Below, one piece after another: positions 26,115 to 37,800 of a stretch of 61,560 nucleotides of DNA (positions are counted from its first letter, which is position 1; each line of letters begins with the position of its first letter). The stretch comes from Prochlorococcus sp. AG-402-K14 (GTDB lineage: Bacteria; Cyanobacteriota; Cyanobacteriia; PCC-6307; Cyanobiaceae). The stretch lies in NCBI GenBank assembly GCA_003216815.1, contig QCIG01000009.1, forward strand, positions 1 through 61,560, given 5' to 3'. The notes beneath the pieces are model-generated. The model did not search any database, was not told where the DNA came from, and saw only the letters and a list, made by a program, of their open reading frames with translations. A program made the translations under genes and the position numbers.

Positions 26115-26702
26115 ATGAGAGAAAATAAATATCTTGTTGCGGGAGTTGATGAAGTAGGTAAGGGTTGTTTATTTGGTCCAGTTTTTGCTGGAGCAGTAAT
26201 ATTAAGCAAAACAAACGAATTAAAGCTCTTAAGTAAAGGATTAAAGGACAGCAAAAAATTAAATGTCAGACAAAGAAATAATTTAGTTCCTTTAATAAAA
26301 GAACACTCGATAGCTTGGTCGTTAGGTCAGGCTTCAGCTAGAGAAATTGATAGTTTTGGCATCCGAAATGCAACTGAAAAAGCAATGATTAGGGCATTAG
26401 AAAAATTTTTATCCCCACCGGACTTAATTCTTGTAGATGGAATATTACCCATTCGCTTGTGGAAAGGAGAACAACAAACTAAAGTTCGAGGAGACAGTCA
26501 TTTCCCTTCAATTGCTGCTGCCAGCGTTGTAGCTAAAGTTGCTAGAGATGAATTACTTCAGCGTCTAGGAAGCAAATATACGCTTTATGAGTTAGAAAAA
26601 AACAAAGGTTATGGGACTGAAGTCCATAGAAGGAACCTAATCAAAGAAGGACCGACAAAACTCCATCGAAAAAGTTTTCTCTCCAAATTAGAAAAAGATT
26701 AA
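26115..26702 (+). CDS. rnhB: ribonuclease HII
   Basis: 195 residues with GVDEVGKGCLFGPVFAGAVIL (catalytic Asp and Glu), LKDSKKL, ILVDGILPI and SHFPSIAAASVVAKVARDEL. RNase HII removes ribonucleotides from DNA and RNA-DNA hybrids. The family motif is normally DExGRG; here it is DEVGKG, a conservative change. It begins two bases after rne and forms a compact RNA-processing pair with it. Confidence 0.95.
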   Translation: MRENKYLVAGVDEVGKGCLFGPVFAGAVILSKTNELKLLSKGLKDSKKLNVRQRNNLVPLIKEHSIAWSLGQASAREIDSFGIRNATEKAMIRALEKFLSPPDLILVDGILPIRLWKGEQQTKVRGDSHFPSIAAASVVAKVARDELLQRLGSKYTLYELEKNKGYGTEVHRRNLIKEGPTKLHRKSFLSKLEKD

Positions 26703-26716
26703 TATTTATTGTGGAA

Positions 26717-27229
26717 CTAAATTTCTTTGCACCAATCATTAAAATCAACAATTAACTGCTTCCCAACCCTTGCTTTAATTCCTAACAAAATTCCATTCAA
26801 TATTGATTGGCCAGTTTTCTCAAGCATTTGGGGAGGAATTAATTTCAATAGGGGAGGCTGACTAACTGTTACACCCAAAAGTGCTTCTCCTTCAAGACCT
26901 GATGGTTTTGCTTCTAGAACTGCATCTAAGGTTAATACAAAATCATCAACTAATCCCAAGCCATCCAAGTGACTTTCAGTGACGAACATTCGTATTTTAC
27001 TATCAGTATTTTCTACACCTATTGATACGACTGGATTTATTTGAAGTTGAAAAACCTGAAAACTTGTAACTTCATACTTAAAGCTGCCTGGCCCCAAAGG
27101 GGTCAATTTTTTAGAATCAAGCATTGCTCCTACAACTCTTTCCTGTTGTAGGAGATAATCAGGTAGTTGCTCAGCATTGTCTTGAACAACTAGATTAATT
27201 TTTTGTCGTGCTTTAAATGCAAGAGACAT
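26717..27229 (-). CDS. DUF1997 family protein
   Basis: 170 residues from the ATG at 27229 (MSLAFKARQKINLVVQ). The longer frame from 27292 would overlap the divergent pheA start, so I reject it. The pattern PDYLLQQERVVGAMLDSKKLTPLGPGSFKYEV and the repeated strand-turn-strand layout match cyanobacterial DUF1997, a lipid-binding-like SRPBCC-type fold in appearance. No function is established. It is convergent with rnhB. Confidence 0.8.
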   Translation of the reverse strand: MSLAFKARQKINLVVQDNAEQLPDYLLQQERVVGAMLDSKKLTPLGPGSFKYEVTSFQVFQLQINPVVSIGVENTDSKIRMFVTESHLDGLGLVDDFVLTLDAVLEAKPSGLEGEALLGVTVSQPPLLKLIPPQMLEKTGQSILNGILLGIKARVGKQLIVDFNDWCKEI

Positions 27230-27285
27230 TATTAAAAGCTTGCTCAGCATGATCTTATCGGCATTTACCCCATTTTTTTTATCTG

Positions 27286-28116
27286 ATGTCAACTCGAGTG
27301 GCCTACCTTGGCCCTAAAGGAACATACGCTGAGAAGGCCGCAAAAGCCCTGGCAGCCTTGGAAAAGCTTGATTCACCAACGTTTTCACCATGCAAAGGCT
27401 TGAGATCTGTAGTAGATAATCTTGCAAAAAATCTTTGTGAAGCAGCCGTAGTCCCAATTGAAAATTCAGTAGAAGGTGGCGTCACCTCCACATTAGATTC
27501 TCTATGGAGGAATAAAAATCTATTTATTCACAGAGCATTAGTGCTACCTATCAAACACTCATTAATGAGTAGCGGATCAATATCAACTGTTTCAGAGGTT
27601 CTATCTCATCCTCAGGCATTAGCTCAATGCAGCCAGTGGTTAAACGACAATATTCCCAATGCAGTTCATTTGCCAACTAATTCAACGGCAGAAGCGATAA
27701 GAATGGTAAAAGGTAGCTCTTTTAGAGCTGCGATTGGATCAAAAGATGCAAGTGATAAACTAAATATTCTGGCTTATCCTATTAACGATATTGAAGGTAA
27801 TTGCACGAGATTTGTTCTTTTAAGTAAAAAGAATATTAAGACAAATGGGAATAAAGCAAGTATCGCTTTTTCACTTAAATCAAATAGTCCAGGTGCATTA
27901 TTAAAAGCATTGAATTGCATCGCAAATCTTGGTTTAAATATGAGTCGAATTGAATCTCGTCCTTCTAAAAGAGAATTAGGCGAATATGTCTTTTTCATAG
28001 ATCTAGATTTAAATAATTCAAATCAAAAAGAATATGAAAAAATAAATATTGAATTATCACCTTTTTGCAGTCAAATCATTAATTTTGGATGTTATTTCGG
28101 ATCAGAAGTTGACTAG
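27286..28116 (+). CDS. pheA: prephenate dehydratase
   Basis: 276 residues, monofunctional. The catalytic domain covers 1-180 (YLGPKGTYAEKAA, VPIENSVEGGVTSTLDSL, NSTAEAIRM, AIGSKDASDKLNI) and the ACT regulatory domain about 190-276 (SPGALLKALNCIANLGLNMSRIESRPSKRELGEYVFFID). It converts prephenate to phenylpyruvate for phenylalanine and is inhibited by phenylalanine through the ACT domain. The TRP of the usual TRF motif is NCTRF. It is divergent from the DUF1997 gene. Confidence 0.95.
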   Translation: MSTRVAYLGPKGTYAEKAAKALAALEKLDSPTFSPCKGLRSVVDNLAKNLCEAAVVPIENSVEGGVTSTLDSLWRNKNLFIHRALVLPIKHSLMSSGSISTVSEVLSHPQALAQCSQWLNDNIPNAVHLPTNSTAEAIRMVKGSSFRAAIGSKDASDKLNILAYPINDIEGNCTRFVLLSKKNIKTNGNKASIAFSLKSNSPGALLKALNCIANLGLNMSRIESRPSKRELGEYVFFIDLDLNNSNQKEYEKINIELSPFCSQIINFGCYFGSEVD

Positions 28117-28117
28117 T

Positions 28118-29050
28118 TTACCCTCTTGATTTAAATACTCCAAATCTCATCAAACCTTTTGAAAAAGACCATCGCATCATTAATATTGTTGGGATTTCTC
28201 TAAAAGCTTTGAGAATAGATCTAGGGCCTAATTTCAAAATAGAAAAAGGTCTTCTAAACCCTTCATATATCGATTCATTCCAAGATTGAATCGTATACCT
28301 TGTCCAATTCGATGCCTCTACAGAGCTTCCACAATAGGGACTATTTAATAAATTATGTCGAAAACCTTCAATGCTTGAGAATGCAGGATGAGTCCATTGA
28401 ATTAGCAATTGATTCATAATCAGCTTCTCCAAAAAATTCAGGGGATACTTTGTTGAATCTCTTTGATTCCAATCTGCAATTGCCAAAATACCTCCAGGTC
28501 TGAGGACTCTGAGCATCTCATCTGCAAACTTTTGTTTATCAAAAATATGAGGCCCTGCTTCAACACTCCAAACTCCATCAAAACTCCCTTTTTCAAACTT
28601 TAAGTCAAGTGCATTCATAACCTCAAACCGACAAAAATCTTTATTAGTTGTTAATTGATTTGCTCTTTTAATTTGTTCCTGACTTATTGAAATACCAACA
28701 ACATCAAATCCATAATAATCAGATAATATTCTTGCACTGCCTCCTATGCCACATCCTATATCCAATACTCTTGAACCTTTAGGTAATTTATTTAAACCAC
28801 TCCAATTAACTAATTCATGAACAAAATCAATCTTAGCTTGCCTAAAATCTTTCTTTAATCTTGGTTTTTCATAATAGCCTAGATGAATATGTTCTCCCCA
28901 AAGATTCTCTAATAAACGATCGTTAGTCCAAGAATCATAAGAAGATGCGACACTATTAATAGACTCATATTTACGACTTTTCTTTAGCCATGTAGTACTA
29001 AAAATGCATATAAAGAAAGCACTAAATATAAAAATTAATATCCATTGCAT
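28118..29050 (-). CDS. MPBQ/MSBQ methyltransferase (tocopherol and plastoquinone synthesis)
   Basis: 310 residues. An N-terminal membrane anchor (residues 3-22) is followed by a UbiE-like SAM domain: VLDIGCGIGGSARIL (about 95-109), SVEAGPHIFD, LRVLRPGGILAIADWNQRD and a C-terminal EIPTILMMRWSF. The order and the SVEAGPH and ADWNQRD blocks match what I recall of Synechocystis Sll0418, the enzyme that methylates 2-methyl-6-phytyl (or solanesyl) benzoquinol. It lies on the membrane. It is convergent with pheA, one base apart. Confidence 0.88.
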   Translation of the reverse strand: MQWILIFIFSAFFICIFSTTWLKKSRKYESINSVASSYDSWTNDRLLENLWGEHIHLGYYEKPRLKKDFRQAKIDFVHELVNWSGLNKLPKGSRVLDIGCGIGGSARILSDYYGFDVVGISISQEQIKRANQLTTNKDFCRFEVMNALDLKFEKGSFDGVWSVEAGPHIFDKQKFADEMLRVLRPGGILAIADWNQRDSTKYPLNFLEKLIMNQLLIQWTHPAFSSIEGFRHNLLNSPYCGSSVEASNWTRYTIQSWNESIYEGFRRPFSILKLGPRSILKAFREIPTILMMRWSFSKGLMRFGVFKSRG

Positions 29051-29052
29051 AA

Positions 29053-29715
29053 TTAATTATTAGCTTGATCAGCGTTTGAAAAAGTATCTTTTAAGGCAGT
29101 TCTTGCAGCAAGTTGTCTTCTGGTGTGATCAAGAAGTTCATATTCTCTTTCTAATCGTAGATAAGTATCTTTTAATTCTAATAAGTGTTGCTGTTCACTT
29201 GCTACAGGACCTCCAAGATGTGCAGCTATCCAAAAAGACAATTCTCTTGGAATATCTGGCAAAGAGTCTGGTAATGCCTTTTCTGATTCAGTTAATTTTG
29301 AAGTAAGAGAAACGACATCCTTAAGAGCAATGCTGACAGAATCCTTAAGCTCTGCAAGTTTTATTTGATCTAAAATTGGATCATCATCCACCCAACTTAC
29401 TAAAGCGTTAATAAAAGGAGTTTCACTAATAATTTCCAGGATTCGAAACCTCTGCTGTCCAATGGTAACAATATTACTTCTCCCATCTGGTGAAGTCTGA
29501 TGCTTAATTACCTCAGCACAACAGCCAACATCAGCCATTTTCTTTGCTATTGGATCCCATCTAACAACTCCAAAACGACTATCCGATTTCAAAACAGATT
29601 GAAGCATAACTCTATATCGAGTCTCAAAAATATGAAGCGGCAAAAACTCCTGAGGGAAAAGCACAACCTCAGGCAATGGAAAAAGCGGTAATTCCCTAAC
29701 TGAAAGTTCGCTCAA
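29053..29715 (-). CDS. Lon protease substrate-binding-domain protein
   Basis: 220 residues. It opens LSVRELPLFPLPEVVLFPQEFLPLHIFETRYR, the Lon N-terminal (LAN/PUA-like) domain, and lacks the ATPase and protease domains of Lon. It ends with a helical region (YLRLEREYELLDHTRRQ). Such stand-alone proteins are common in cyanobacteria; their role is not settled, but substrate or adaptor binding is likely. It lies two bases upstream of the methyltransferase gene on the same strand. Confidence 0.88.
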   Translation of the reverse strand: MSELSVRELPLFPLPEVVLFPQEFLPLHIFETRYRVMLQSVLKSDSRFGVVRWDPIAKKMADVGCCAEVIKHQTSPDGRSNIVTIGQQRFRILEIISETPFINALVSWVDDDPILDQIKLAELKDSVSIALKDVVSLTSKLTESEKALPDSLPDIPRELSFWIAAHLGGPVASEQQHLLELKDTYLRLEREYELLDHTRRQLAARTALKDTFSNADQANN

Positions 29716-29775
29716 ATGGGTATTCCAAATTAAACATATCCTAGATAATCAATCTCGTATTTGAGAGAAAAAGAT

Positions 29776-30096
29776 CTAGAGCTTAACTTCTATATCAACT
29801 CCACTTGGAAGGTCCAACTTCATTAGAGCATCTATAGTTTTTGCTGAGGGACTATAAATATCAATAATACGTCTGTGAGTTCTTGTCTCGAAATGCTCTC
29901 TTGAGTCTTTGTCCACATGAGGTGAGCGCAAAACACAATAAATTTTCCTTTTTGTAGGGAGAGGTATTGGCCCTATTGCTGACGCAGATGTCGTATCTGC
30001 AGTCTCAATTATTTTCTCGCAGGACAAATCAAGCATTCTTCTATCAAAAGCCTTAAGGCGTATGCGTATTTTTTGCTGAGCTATTGCAGTTGACAT
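29776..30096 (-). CDS. rpsJ: 30S ribosomal protein S10
   Basis: 106 residues with [56 protein letters not shown] and a final [12 protein letters not shown]10 is part of the 30S head and also acts as NusE in antitermination. It is the last gene of the str group, 123 bases after tuf on the same strand, as in most cyanobacteria. Confidence 0.98.
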   Translation of the reverse strand: MSTAIAQQKIRIRLKAFDRRMLDLSCEKIIETADTTSASAIGPIPLPTKRKIYCVLRSPHVDKDSREHFETRTHRRIIDIYSPSAKTIDALMKLDLPSGVDIEVKL

Positions 30097-30219
30097 GATG
30101 ACGTTACAAAAAAGACTAAATTAGGTTTTCAAGGTTCTTTTGAATATGAACTGATTAGTTCATTCATGTAATTAATCTAAAGGATGACCTGAGTAAATTA
30201 CAAGTCATCCTCATGTTGA

Positions 30220-31419
30220 TTATTCAATAATTTTAGACACCACTCCAGCTCCAATGGTACGACCACCTTCGCGAATTGCGAATCTCATGCCTTGTTCTAT
30301 TGCAACAGGAGCTATCAATTCTCCTGTCATTTTGATTCTGTCACCAGGCATGACCATTTCAACGTTACTACCGTCATCAGAAGTGAATGCAGTAATTTGA
30401 CCTGTTACATCAGTAGTACGAATATAAAACTGTGGGCGGTAACCAGCAAAGAAAGGAGTATGACGACCACCTTCTTCTTTTTTCAATACATAAACCTCAC
30501 CCTCAAATTTTGTGTGGGGTGTTATTGATCCTTTTTTAACAAGAACCATTCCTCTTTCAATATCTTCTTTTTGAATACCTCGCAAAAGAAGTCCTACATT
30601 ATCTCCTGCCATACCTTCATCAAGAAGCTTTCTAAACATCTCGACTCCAGTAACGGTTGTAAGTCTTGTATCTCTGATTCCAACAATTTCAACTTCCTCT
30701 CCAACTGTTACTTTTCCTCTTTCTATTCGGCCAGTAGCAACTGTTCCACGACCAGTAATTGAGAAAACATCCTCAACTGCCATTAAAAATGGCTTATCAA
30801 CTTCACGTTCAGGCTCTGGGATAGAAGCATCAACAGCTGTCATCAACTCATCTATCTTTGTCTCCCAATCTGTTTCTCCTTCAATAGCTTTTAATCCTGA
30901 AACTTGGATAACGGGTATGTCATCACCAGGGAAGTCATAACTGGTAAGAAGTTCACGAATCTCCATCTCAACAAGTTCTATCATTTCCTCATCATCAACC
31001 ATATCGCATTTATTTAGAGCAACTACCAAAGCTGGGACGCCAACCTGCTTAGCTAAAAGAATATGTTCTTTTGTTTGAGCCATTGCTCCATCTGTGGCAG
31101 CCACTACAAGAATCGCACCATCCATCTGCGCAGCACCTGTGATCATGTTTTTTACATAATCAGCGTGACCTGGGCAATCAACATGAGCATAATGTCTTCC
31201 ATCTGTTTCATACTCAACGTGAGCAGTGTTGATTGTGATACCACGTTCACGCTCTTCTGGTGCACCGTCAATATCTGCATAATCTTGTTCTTGAGCTTGA
31301 CCTTTTTTGGCTAAAACCTTTGTGATAGCTGCTGTAAGGGTTGTTTTACCATGGTCAACGTGGCCAATAGTACCTATGTTGACATGAGGTTTGTTCCTCT
31401 CAAACTTCTCGCGAGCCAT
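30220..31419 (-). CDS. tuf: translation elongation factor Tu
   Basis: 399 residues. The GTPase motifs are GHVDHGKTT, the switch around [33 protein letters not shown] and SGLKAIEG; domains II and III follow ([37 protein letters not shown]). It brings aminoacyl-tRNA to the ribosome. A short hairpin-prone intergenic follows. It is a single copy in this window, 41 bases downstream of fusA. Confidence 0.99.
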   Translation of the reverse strand: MAREKFERNKPHVNIGTIGHVDHGKTTLTAAITKVLAKKGQAQEQDYADIDGAPEERERGITINTAHVEYETDGRHYAHVDCPGHADYVKNMITGAAQMDGAILVVAATDGAMAQTKEHILLAKQVGVPALVVALNKCDMVDDEEMIELVEMEIRELLTSYDFPGDDIPVIQVSGLKAIEGETDWETKIDELMTAVDASIPEPEREVDKPFLMAVEDVFSITGRGTVATGRIERGKVTVGEEVEIVGIRDTRLTTVTGVEMFRKLLDEGMAGDNVGLLLRGIQKEDIERGMVLVKKGSITPHTKFEGEVYVLKKEEGGRHTPFFAGYRPQFYIRTTDVTGQITAFTSDDGSNVEMVMPGDRIKMTGELIAPVAIEQGMRFAIREGGRTIGAGVVSKIIE

Positions 31420-31460
31420 TTTTTTTAAAGAATCGGGGGTTAGTTAGTAAATTTTAGAGA

Positions 31461-33536
31461 TCAGGAATTGCCCTGATTCTTGGAGATAATTGCTTCAGAA
31501 ACGTTACGAGGAACTTCCTCGTAGGTGCTGAACTCCATTGAGAAAATACCCCGACCCTGTGTCATTGATCGGAGTTGAGTGGCATAGCCAAACATTTCGG
31601 CTAATGGCACTTTTGCTTGAACTTTGGATTGTCCATCATCGATGGATTGACCTTCAACCTGACCTCGTCTAGAGGACAGATCTCCAATTATAGAGCCTAG
31701 GAAGTCCTCAGGGACTTCTACCTCAACTTTCATCATAGGTTCTAGAAGGACAGGATTGCACTTCTTAACCCCATCTTTGAAAGCCATAGAGCCAGCAATT
31801 TTGAAAGCCATCTCAGATGAGTCAACGTCATGATAAGACCCATCAACCAAAGTGACTTTGACATCAATAAGAGGATACCCTGCAATAACTCCAGATTCAC
31901 ATGTTTCCTTCATACCAGATTCAGCAGGTTTTATGTATTCTTTTGGAACAGAACCACCGACAATTTTATTGACAAATTCAAAACCAGTTCCAGGCTCACC
32001 AGGCTCAACTTCAATAACGACATGACCATATTGACCTTTACCTCCTGTTTGCCTTGCAAACTTTCCTTCACCTGAAGAACTCGCTCGGATAGTTTCTCGA
32101 TAAGAAACTTGAGGTGCTCCAATATTTGCCTCTACCTTGAATTCTCTCAACATGCGATCAACCAATATCTCTAAGTGAAGTTCACCCATTCCTGCAATAA
32201 CAGTTTGATTTGTCTCTTGATCTGTACTTACTCTGAATGTTGGATCTTCCTCGGAAAGTGAGGTTAGAGCTTTACCCAGTTTTTCCATATCACCTTTGGT
32301 CTTAGGTTCAACCGCAACGGAAATAACAGGTTCAGGAATAAAAAGAGTTTCTAATACAATTGCTTCTTCAGAAGCACATAAAGTATCTCCTGTGGTTGTA
32401 TTTTTCAGTCCTAATACCGCTCCAAGATCTCCAGCTCTTAATTCATCAACTTCTTCTCGGTCATCTGCTTTTAAAATGATCAATCTCGATATTCTCTCCT
32501 TTGCATCTTTGGTAGAATTCAGTACATAACTACCTTTTTCAAGAACACCTGAATACATACGAACAAAAGTCAATTTCCCATATGGATCAGCCATTACCTT
32601 AAAGGCAAGTGCACTAAAAGGTGCTCCATCATCCGAAGGCCTAACTGCTTCTTTACCATTAGGTAATAAACCTTGAATAGGAGGTACATCAACTGGAGCT
32701 GGTAAATAATTAACTACTGCATCAAGAAGCAATTGGACCCCTTTATTTTTAAAAGCTGAGCCGCATAACATGGGGACCAAACCATGTTTAAGAACACCCT
32801 CTCTAATTCCAGACTTCAATTGATTAACTGTTAACTCCCCATTTTCTAAAAATGCGTCAAGTAATTCCTCGTCAGTTTCTGCGATGGATTCCATTAATTT
32901 GGAACGCCAATCAGAGACTAAATCAACCATATCTGAAGGAACATCAGTCTCTTCAATATCTTTTCCAAGATCGTCTTTATAAATAAATGCTTTATTTTCT
33001 ACAAGATCAATAATACCTTTCAGATCATTTTCAGCTCCAATAGGTAACTGGATTGGAACTGCATTAGCTTTTAATCTATCTTTAATTTGACCATGAACCT
33101 TTAGAAAATCAGCTCCTGTTCTGTCCATTTTGTTGACAAAAACCATTCTTGGAACTGAATACCTATCTGCTTGGCGCCAAACTGTCTCAGATTGTGGCTG
33201 AACCCCACCGACAGCACAAAAGACTGCTATCACTCCATCAAGGACTCTCATCGAACGTTCAACTTCAATAGTGAAATCAACGTGTCCTGGAGTATCAATA
33301 ATATTGATCCTGTGATCATCCCAAGTAGTGGAAATTGCTGCCGCAGTAATTGTTATTCCTCTTTCTCTCTCTTGGGCCATCCAGTCAGTAACTGCGGCCC
33401 CATCATGGACCTCCCCCATTTTGTGAACAACACCTGAATAAAAGAGAATTCTTTCAGTACAAGTGGTTTTACCAGCATCAATATGTGCAGCAATCCCGAT
33501 ATTTCTTACTCGTTCCAAAGGAAAGGCGCGTGCCAC
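31461..33536 (-). CDS. fusA: translation elongation factor G
   Basis: 691 residues, five domains. GTPase: [51 protein letters not shown]. Domains II-V follow with the [13 protein letters not shown] block in domain IV and [10 protein letters not shown] near the C-terminus. It drives translocation of the ribosome. It is the third gene of rpsL-rpsG-fusA-tuf-rpsJ, about 105 bases after rpsG. Confidence 0.99.
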   Translation of the reverse strand: MARAFPLERVRNIGIAAHIDAGKTTCTERILFYSGVVHKMGEVHDGAAVTDWMAQERERGITITAAAISTTWDDHRINIIDTPGHVDFTIEVERSMRVLDGVIAVFCAVGGVQPQSETVWRQADRYSVPRMVFVNKMDRTGADFLKVHGQIKDRLKANAVPIQLPIGAENDLKGIIDLVENKAFIYKDDLGKDIEETDVPSDMVDLVSDWRSKLMESIAETDEELLDAFLENGELTVNQLKSGIREGVLKHGLVPMLCGSAFKNKGVQLLLDAVVNYLPAPVDVPPIQGLLPNGKEAVRPSDDGAPFSALAFKVMADPYGKLTFVRMYSGVLEKGSYVLNSTKDAKERISRLIILKADDREEVDELRAGDLGAVLGLKNTTTGDTLCASEEAIVLETLFIPEPVISVAVEPKTKGDMEKLGKALTSLSEEDPTFRVSTDQETNQTVIAGMGELHLEILVDRMLREFKVEANIGAPQVSYRETIRASSSGEGKFARQTGGKGQYGHVVIEVEPGEPGTGFEFVNKIVGGSVPKEYIKPAESGMKETCESGVIAGYPLIDVKVTLVDGSYHDVDSSEMAFKIAGSMAFKDGVKKCNPVLLEPMMKVEVEVPEDFLGSIIGDLSSRRGQVEGQSIDDGQSKVQAKVPLAEMFGYATQLRSMTQGRGIFSMEFSTYEEVPRNVSEAIISKNQGNS

Positions 33537-33641
33537 AGAAAATTCTCCGACTAAAGGGCTTTAAAATGCTGGTGGACTCTACAACTCAGCATGCAAAAAA
33601 AGAAATATTTTGTGGAATTAAATAGAAATATTTGAACAAAG

Positions 33642-34112
33642 TCAGTAACGATAATGTGCAAAGGCTTTATTTGCTTCAGCCATTTTATGTGTCTCTTCCC
33701 TCTTCCTTACTGCGTTGCCAGCTTCATTGGCAGCATCCATAAGCTCCCCTGCAAGTTTTTGAGCCATGCTCCTTCCATTTCTTGCTCTAGAGAAATTTAC
33801 TAACCATCTAAGTGCCATTGCGGTTCCTCTTTCCTGACGAACTTCCATTGGAACCTGATAAGTAGCACCACCAACTCGTCGCGCTCTAACTTCTACTAAG
33901 GGGGTGACATTTTTTACTGCAGTTTCAAATAATTCAATAGGATCCGACCCAGTTCGATCATTGATCAACCCAAAAGCATCTGAAAGAATCCTTTGAGCTG
34001 TTGATTTCTTTCCGTGTTTCATTAATCGATGAACCATCATGCTCGCTAAACGATTATTGAATTGTGGATCGGGGAGAACAGGTCTTTTTTCGGCGGCGTT
34101 TCTTCTAGACAT
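33642..34112 (-). CDS. rpsG: 30S ribosomal protein S7
   Basis: 156 residues with [16 protein letters not shown], the [23 protein letters not shown] block, [23 protein letters not shown] and [20 protein letters not shown]. It organises the 16S 3' domain and in many bacteria regulates its own operon. It lies 47 bases after rpsL. Confidence 0.98.
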   Translation of the reverse strand: MSRRNAAEKRPVLPDPQFNNRLASMMVHRLMKHGKKSTAQRILSDAFGLINDRTGSDPIELFETAVKNVTPLVEVRARRVGGATYQVPMEVRQERGTAMALRWLVNFSRARNGRSMAQKLAGELMDAANEAGNAVRKREETHKMAEANKAFAHYRY

Positions 34113-34159
34113 GAAATTAAATTGTTAAAGGGAAAAATTCACTGGATAAAAATAAATTT

Positions 34160-34534
34160 TTATTCTTTAGGAGATTTAGCTCCATATTTTGACCTGGACT
34201 GACGTCGATCCTTAACACCTGCGGTATCAAGAGTTCCTCTTACAATGTGATATCTAACTCCTGGAAGATCTTTTACTCTTCCGCCTCTTAGCAAAACCAC
34301 TGAGTGCTCTTGAAGATTGTGACCGATACCACCTATATAGGCAGTCACTTCAAAACCTGAGGTCAATCTAACACGAGCTACTTTTCTAAGAGCTGAGTTG
34401 GGTTTCTTTGGGGTTGAGGTATAAACCCTTGTACATACTCCTCTTCTCTCTGGACAACCTCGCAACGCAGGAGATTTAGTCTTTGTTTTAAGAGTCTTTC
34501 GCTCTGTTCTTATCAACTGTTGAATGGTTGGCAT
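34160..34534 (-). CDS. rpsL: 30S ribosomal protein S12
   Basis: 124 residues from the ATG at 34534, giving [13 protein letters not shown], the standard N-terminus; a longer frame from 34573 is rejected. It contains the decoding-loop lysines in [15 protein letters not shown] and [29 protein letters not shown]12 controls decoding accuracy. It leads the str operon and is divergent from the glutamate synthase gene. Confidence 0.98.
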   Translation of the reverse strand: MPTIQQLIRTERKTLKTKTKSPALRGCPERRGVCTRVYTSTPKKPNSALRKVARVRLTSGFEVTAYIGGIGHNLQEHSVVLLRGGRVKDLPGVRYHIVRGTLDTAGVKDRRQSRSKYGAKSPKE

Positions 34535-34812
34535 TAATTTAATATTTGGTCTAGGTTCGACCAGATTCAACAAACTTTCAGATTACTCGGTCAACTACCC
34601 AAATTCATAATTTTCTTCAATTAATATTTTATTTTTCTTCAGCTTTAAATATTAAGTACAAATTTTTTCAAGAAAGTATTGAATAAAAAACTTGATAGTA
34701 GACAAAAATGTTTAAGATGTAACTCTAAGAACTATCAAATCAATCTAATCATCTTCTGCAAAGCTTACCGATAGCACTTTTGTAAGAAAAGAAAAAATAC
34801 TAATTGATCAAC

Positions 34813-37800
34813 ATGCATCAACGACCCTCAATATCAAATTGGCCTTACTGCGACAGCACCTATCCAGATGCCTTCTCTGGGGAAAAAGATTCTTGTGGAG
34901 TTGGTTTCATAGCTAACGTTGAGGGGAAGCCAAGCAATTGGGTCTTATCTCAGGCATTGCGTGGTCTCAGCTGTATGGAGCATCGTGGAGGCTGCGGTGG
35001 AGATAGCGATTCAGGAGATGGTGCTGGAATTTTATGTGAAATTCCATGGTCATACCTAAAGAAAGTTTGGAATATTGCAGCACAATCAGACCCAAAATCA
35101 TCTGGAATCGGTATGATTTTTATGCCACAAGATACAAAAAATAGAGCGCTAGCAAGACAGATATGCGAGCAAGAAGCTGAATCTTTGGGGTTAGCCTCTA
35201 AAGGGTGGAGAGATGTTCCTGTCAATGAAGAAGTCTTAGGAAAACTTGCGAGAGAAAATGAACCCTTTATTACACAATGGATAATTAATTATCAAGATAA
35301 AGAAATTAATCTTGAGCCTTTACTTTTTAGACTGAGACAAAGGATTTCAAATCGCGCAAATATAGAATTAAAGGAAGATAAATTAGGACTCTACATATGC
35401 TCACTTAGTAGCAAAACAATCGTTTATAAAGGTATGGTTAGATCAGAAATATTAGCTCCTTTTTATAATGATTTAAAGGACGATAGATTTGAGGTTTCTT
35501 ATGCAGTTTATCATAGAAGATTTAGTACCAATACTTTACCAAAATGGCCATTAGCTCAACCGATGAGACTTTTAGGTCATAACGGGGAAATAAACACATT
35601 GCTAGGAAATATAAATTGGGCCAAAGCAACAGAAACAGATTTAAGTTCGGTATGGAAAGATAATGCAAATGATCTAAAACCAATAGTAAATAATGTTTTT
35701 AGTGATTCAGCAAATCTTGATTTAAATCTTGAACTATTAGTTAGAAGTGGGCGACCAATAACTGATAGCTTATTAACACTTATACCCGAAGCTTTTAGAG
35801 ACCAACCAGAATTAATAAATAAACCTGAAATAACTGCTTTTTATGAATATGCAGCAGGGACTCAGGAGCCATGGGATGGACCTGCATTAATAGTCTTTAC
35901 TGATGGAAGAAACATAGGCGCAACGCTTGATAGAAACGGACTTAGACCCGCTCGTTATTGCATTACTAAAAACGGATATGTTGTGATGGGATCCGAAACA
36001 GGTGTTGTTGAATTAGAAGAACACGAAATAAAAGAGAAAGGTCGACTTGGTCCTGGTCAAATGCTGGCTGTAGATTTAGAAAAAAAGAGAATTTTACGAA
36101 ACTGGGATGTCAAAGAAGAATCAGCTAACAGATATCCATACTTAGACTGGTTAAAAGCGAATCGTATAAACCTAAATAATCAAAATTGGGAAATAAATAA
36201 TAAATATGATAAGCAAGATTTACTTCAGCAACAAATAGCATTTGGGTTTAGTGCAGAAGATTTTGATTACATAATTAATAGCATGGCAGCAAATGCAAAA
36301 GAACCAACTTATTGCATGGGAGACGATATACCTCTAGCAATACTTTCTGATAAGTCTCATATTCTTTATGACTATTTCAAACAAAGGTTTGCGCAGGTGA
36401 CTAACCCACCTATTGACCCTCTTCGAGAAAAACTAGTGACTAGTCTCGAAATGCATCTTGGGGTTAGAAAAGCACCATTATCACCTCAAGCAGCATCAGC
36501 AAGGCTAATTCATATTAAATCACCAATTATTAATGAACAAGAATTAACTTCAATAACAAAATCTGGACTTAATTGCAAGGAAATATCCACATTAATTCCT
36601 AATAATGATGATGAAGGCAACTTAGAGAACGGTCTTAAAAATCTATGCCAAGAAGCAGAAGAAAGTGTAATTGATGGTGGCGAAATACTAATCCTCTCAG
36701 ATAAAAATATCAATCAAGAAAACTCCTACATACCACCTCTTCTTGCTGTTGGTGCAGTTCATCATCACTTGCTTCGCAAGGGACTAAGGCTAAAAACCTC
36801 GATAATTATAGATACAGCTCAATGCTGGAGTACCCATCACATAGCATGTCTGATTGGATTTGGAGCAAGTGCAATTTGTCCTTGGTTGACATGGGAAACC
36901 ACTCGCCATTGGTGGCAACTACCTAAAACTCAAAAACTTATTTCTGATGGAAAGTTGTTTAATTTATCTATAGAGACTGCTCAAGATAATGTTAAGAAAG
37001 CAATGGAAGATGGATTAAGAAAAATACTTTCAAAAATAGGAATCTCAGTATTAGCAAGTTATCACGGAGCACAAATTTTTGAAGCTATAGGAATTGGTGC
37101 AGATTTAATTGATTTAGCTTTTAAGGGAACCACAAGTCGTATTGCAGGACTAACTCTAAGAGAGTTATCAATCGAGACAATTTCATTTCACAAAAAAGCC
37201 TTCCCAGAACTAGAGAAAAAAAAGCTCGATTTCAATGGATTTGTTCAATATAGAAATAGTGGAGAATTTCATTTAAATAATCCAGAAATGTCAAAAATCC
37301 TTCATGCTGCAGTGAAAGCTGGGCCTGGATATGACCACTTCAAAACTTATCAGCAACTTCTAGAAAGTCGTCCCGCTACTACCCTTAGAGATCTCCTTAC
37401 ATTTAAAACAGCTCCTCAACCTTTACCTATTGATCAAATAGAAAGTGTTGAGAGTATTTGTCAAAGATTTTGTACCGGTGGAATGAGTCTAGGTGCCCTA
37501 TCAAGGGAAGCGCATGAAGTTCTTGCAATAGCAATGAATAGAATTGGAGGCAAAAGTAATAGTGGTGAAGGAGGAGAAGATCCCGCTAGATTCAATATCC
37601 TCGAAGATGTTGATGAAAATAATCAATCAAAAACATTACCCAATCTCAAAGGACTTTTAAATGGAGACACTGCCTGTTCTGCAATTAAACAAATTGCGTC
37701 TGGCAGATTTGGCGTAACCCCTGAATATCTAACCAGTGGAAAGCAATTAGAAATTAAAGTCGCTCAAGGTGCAAAGCCTGGAGAAGGGGGACAATTACCT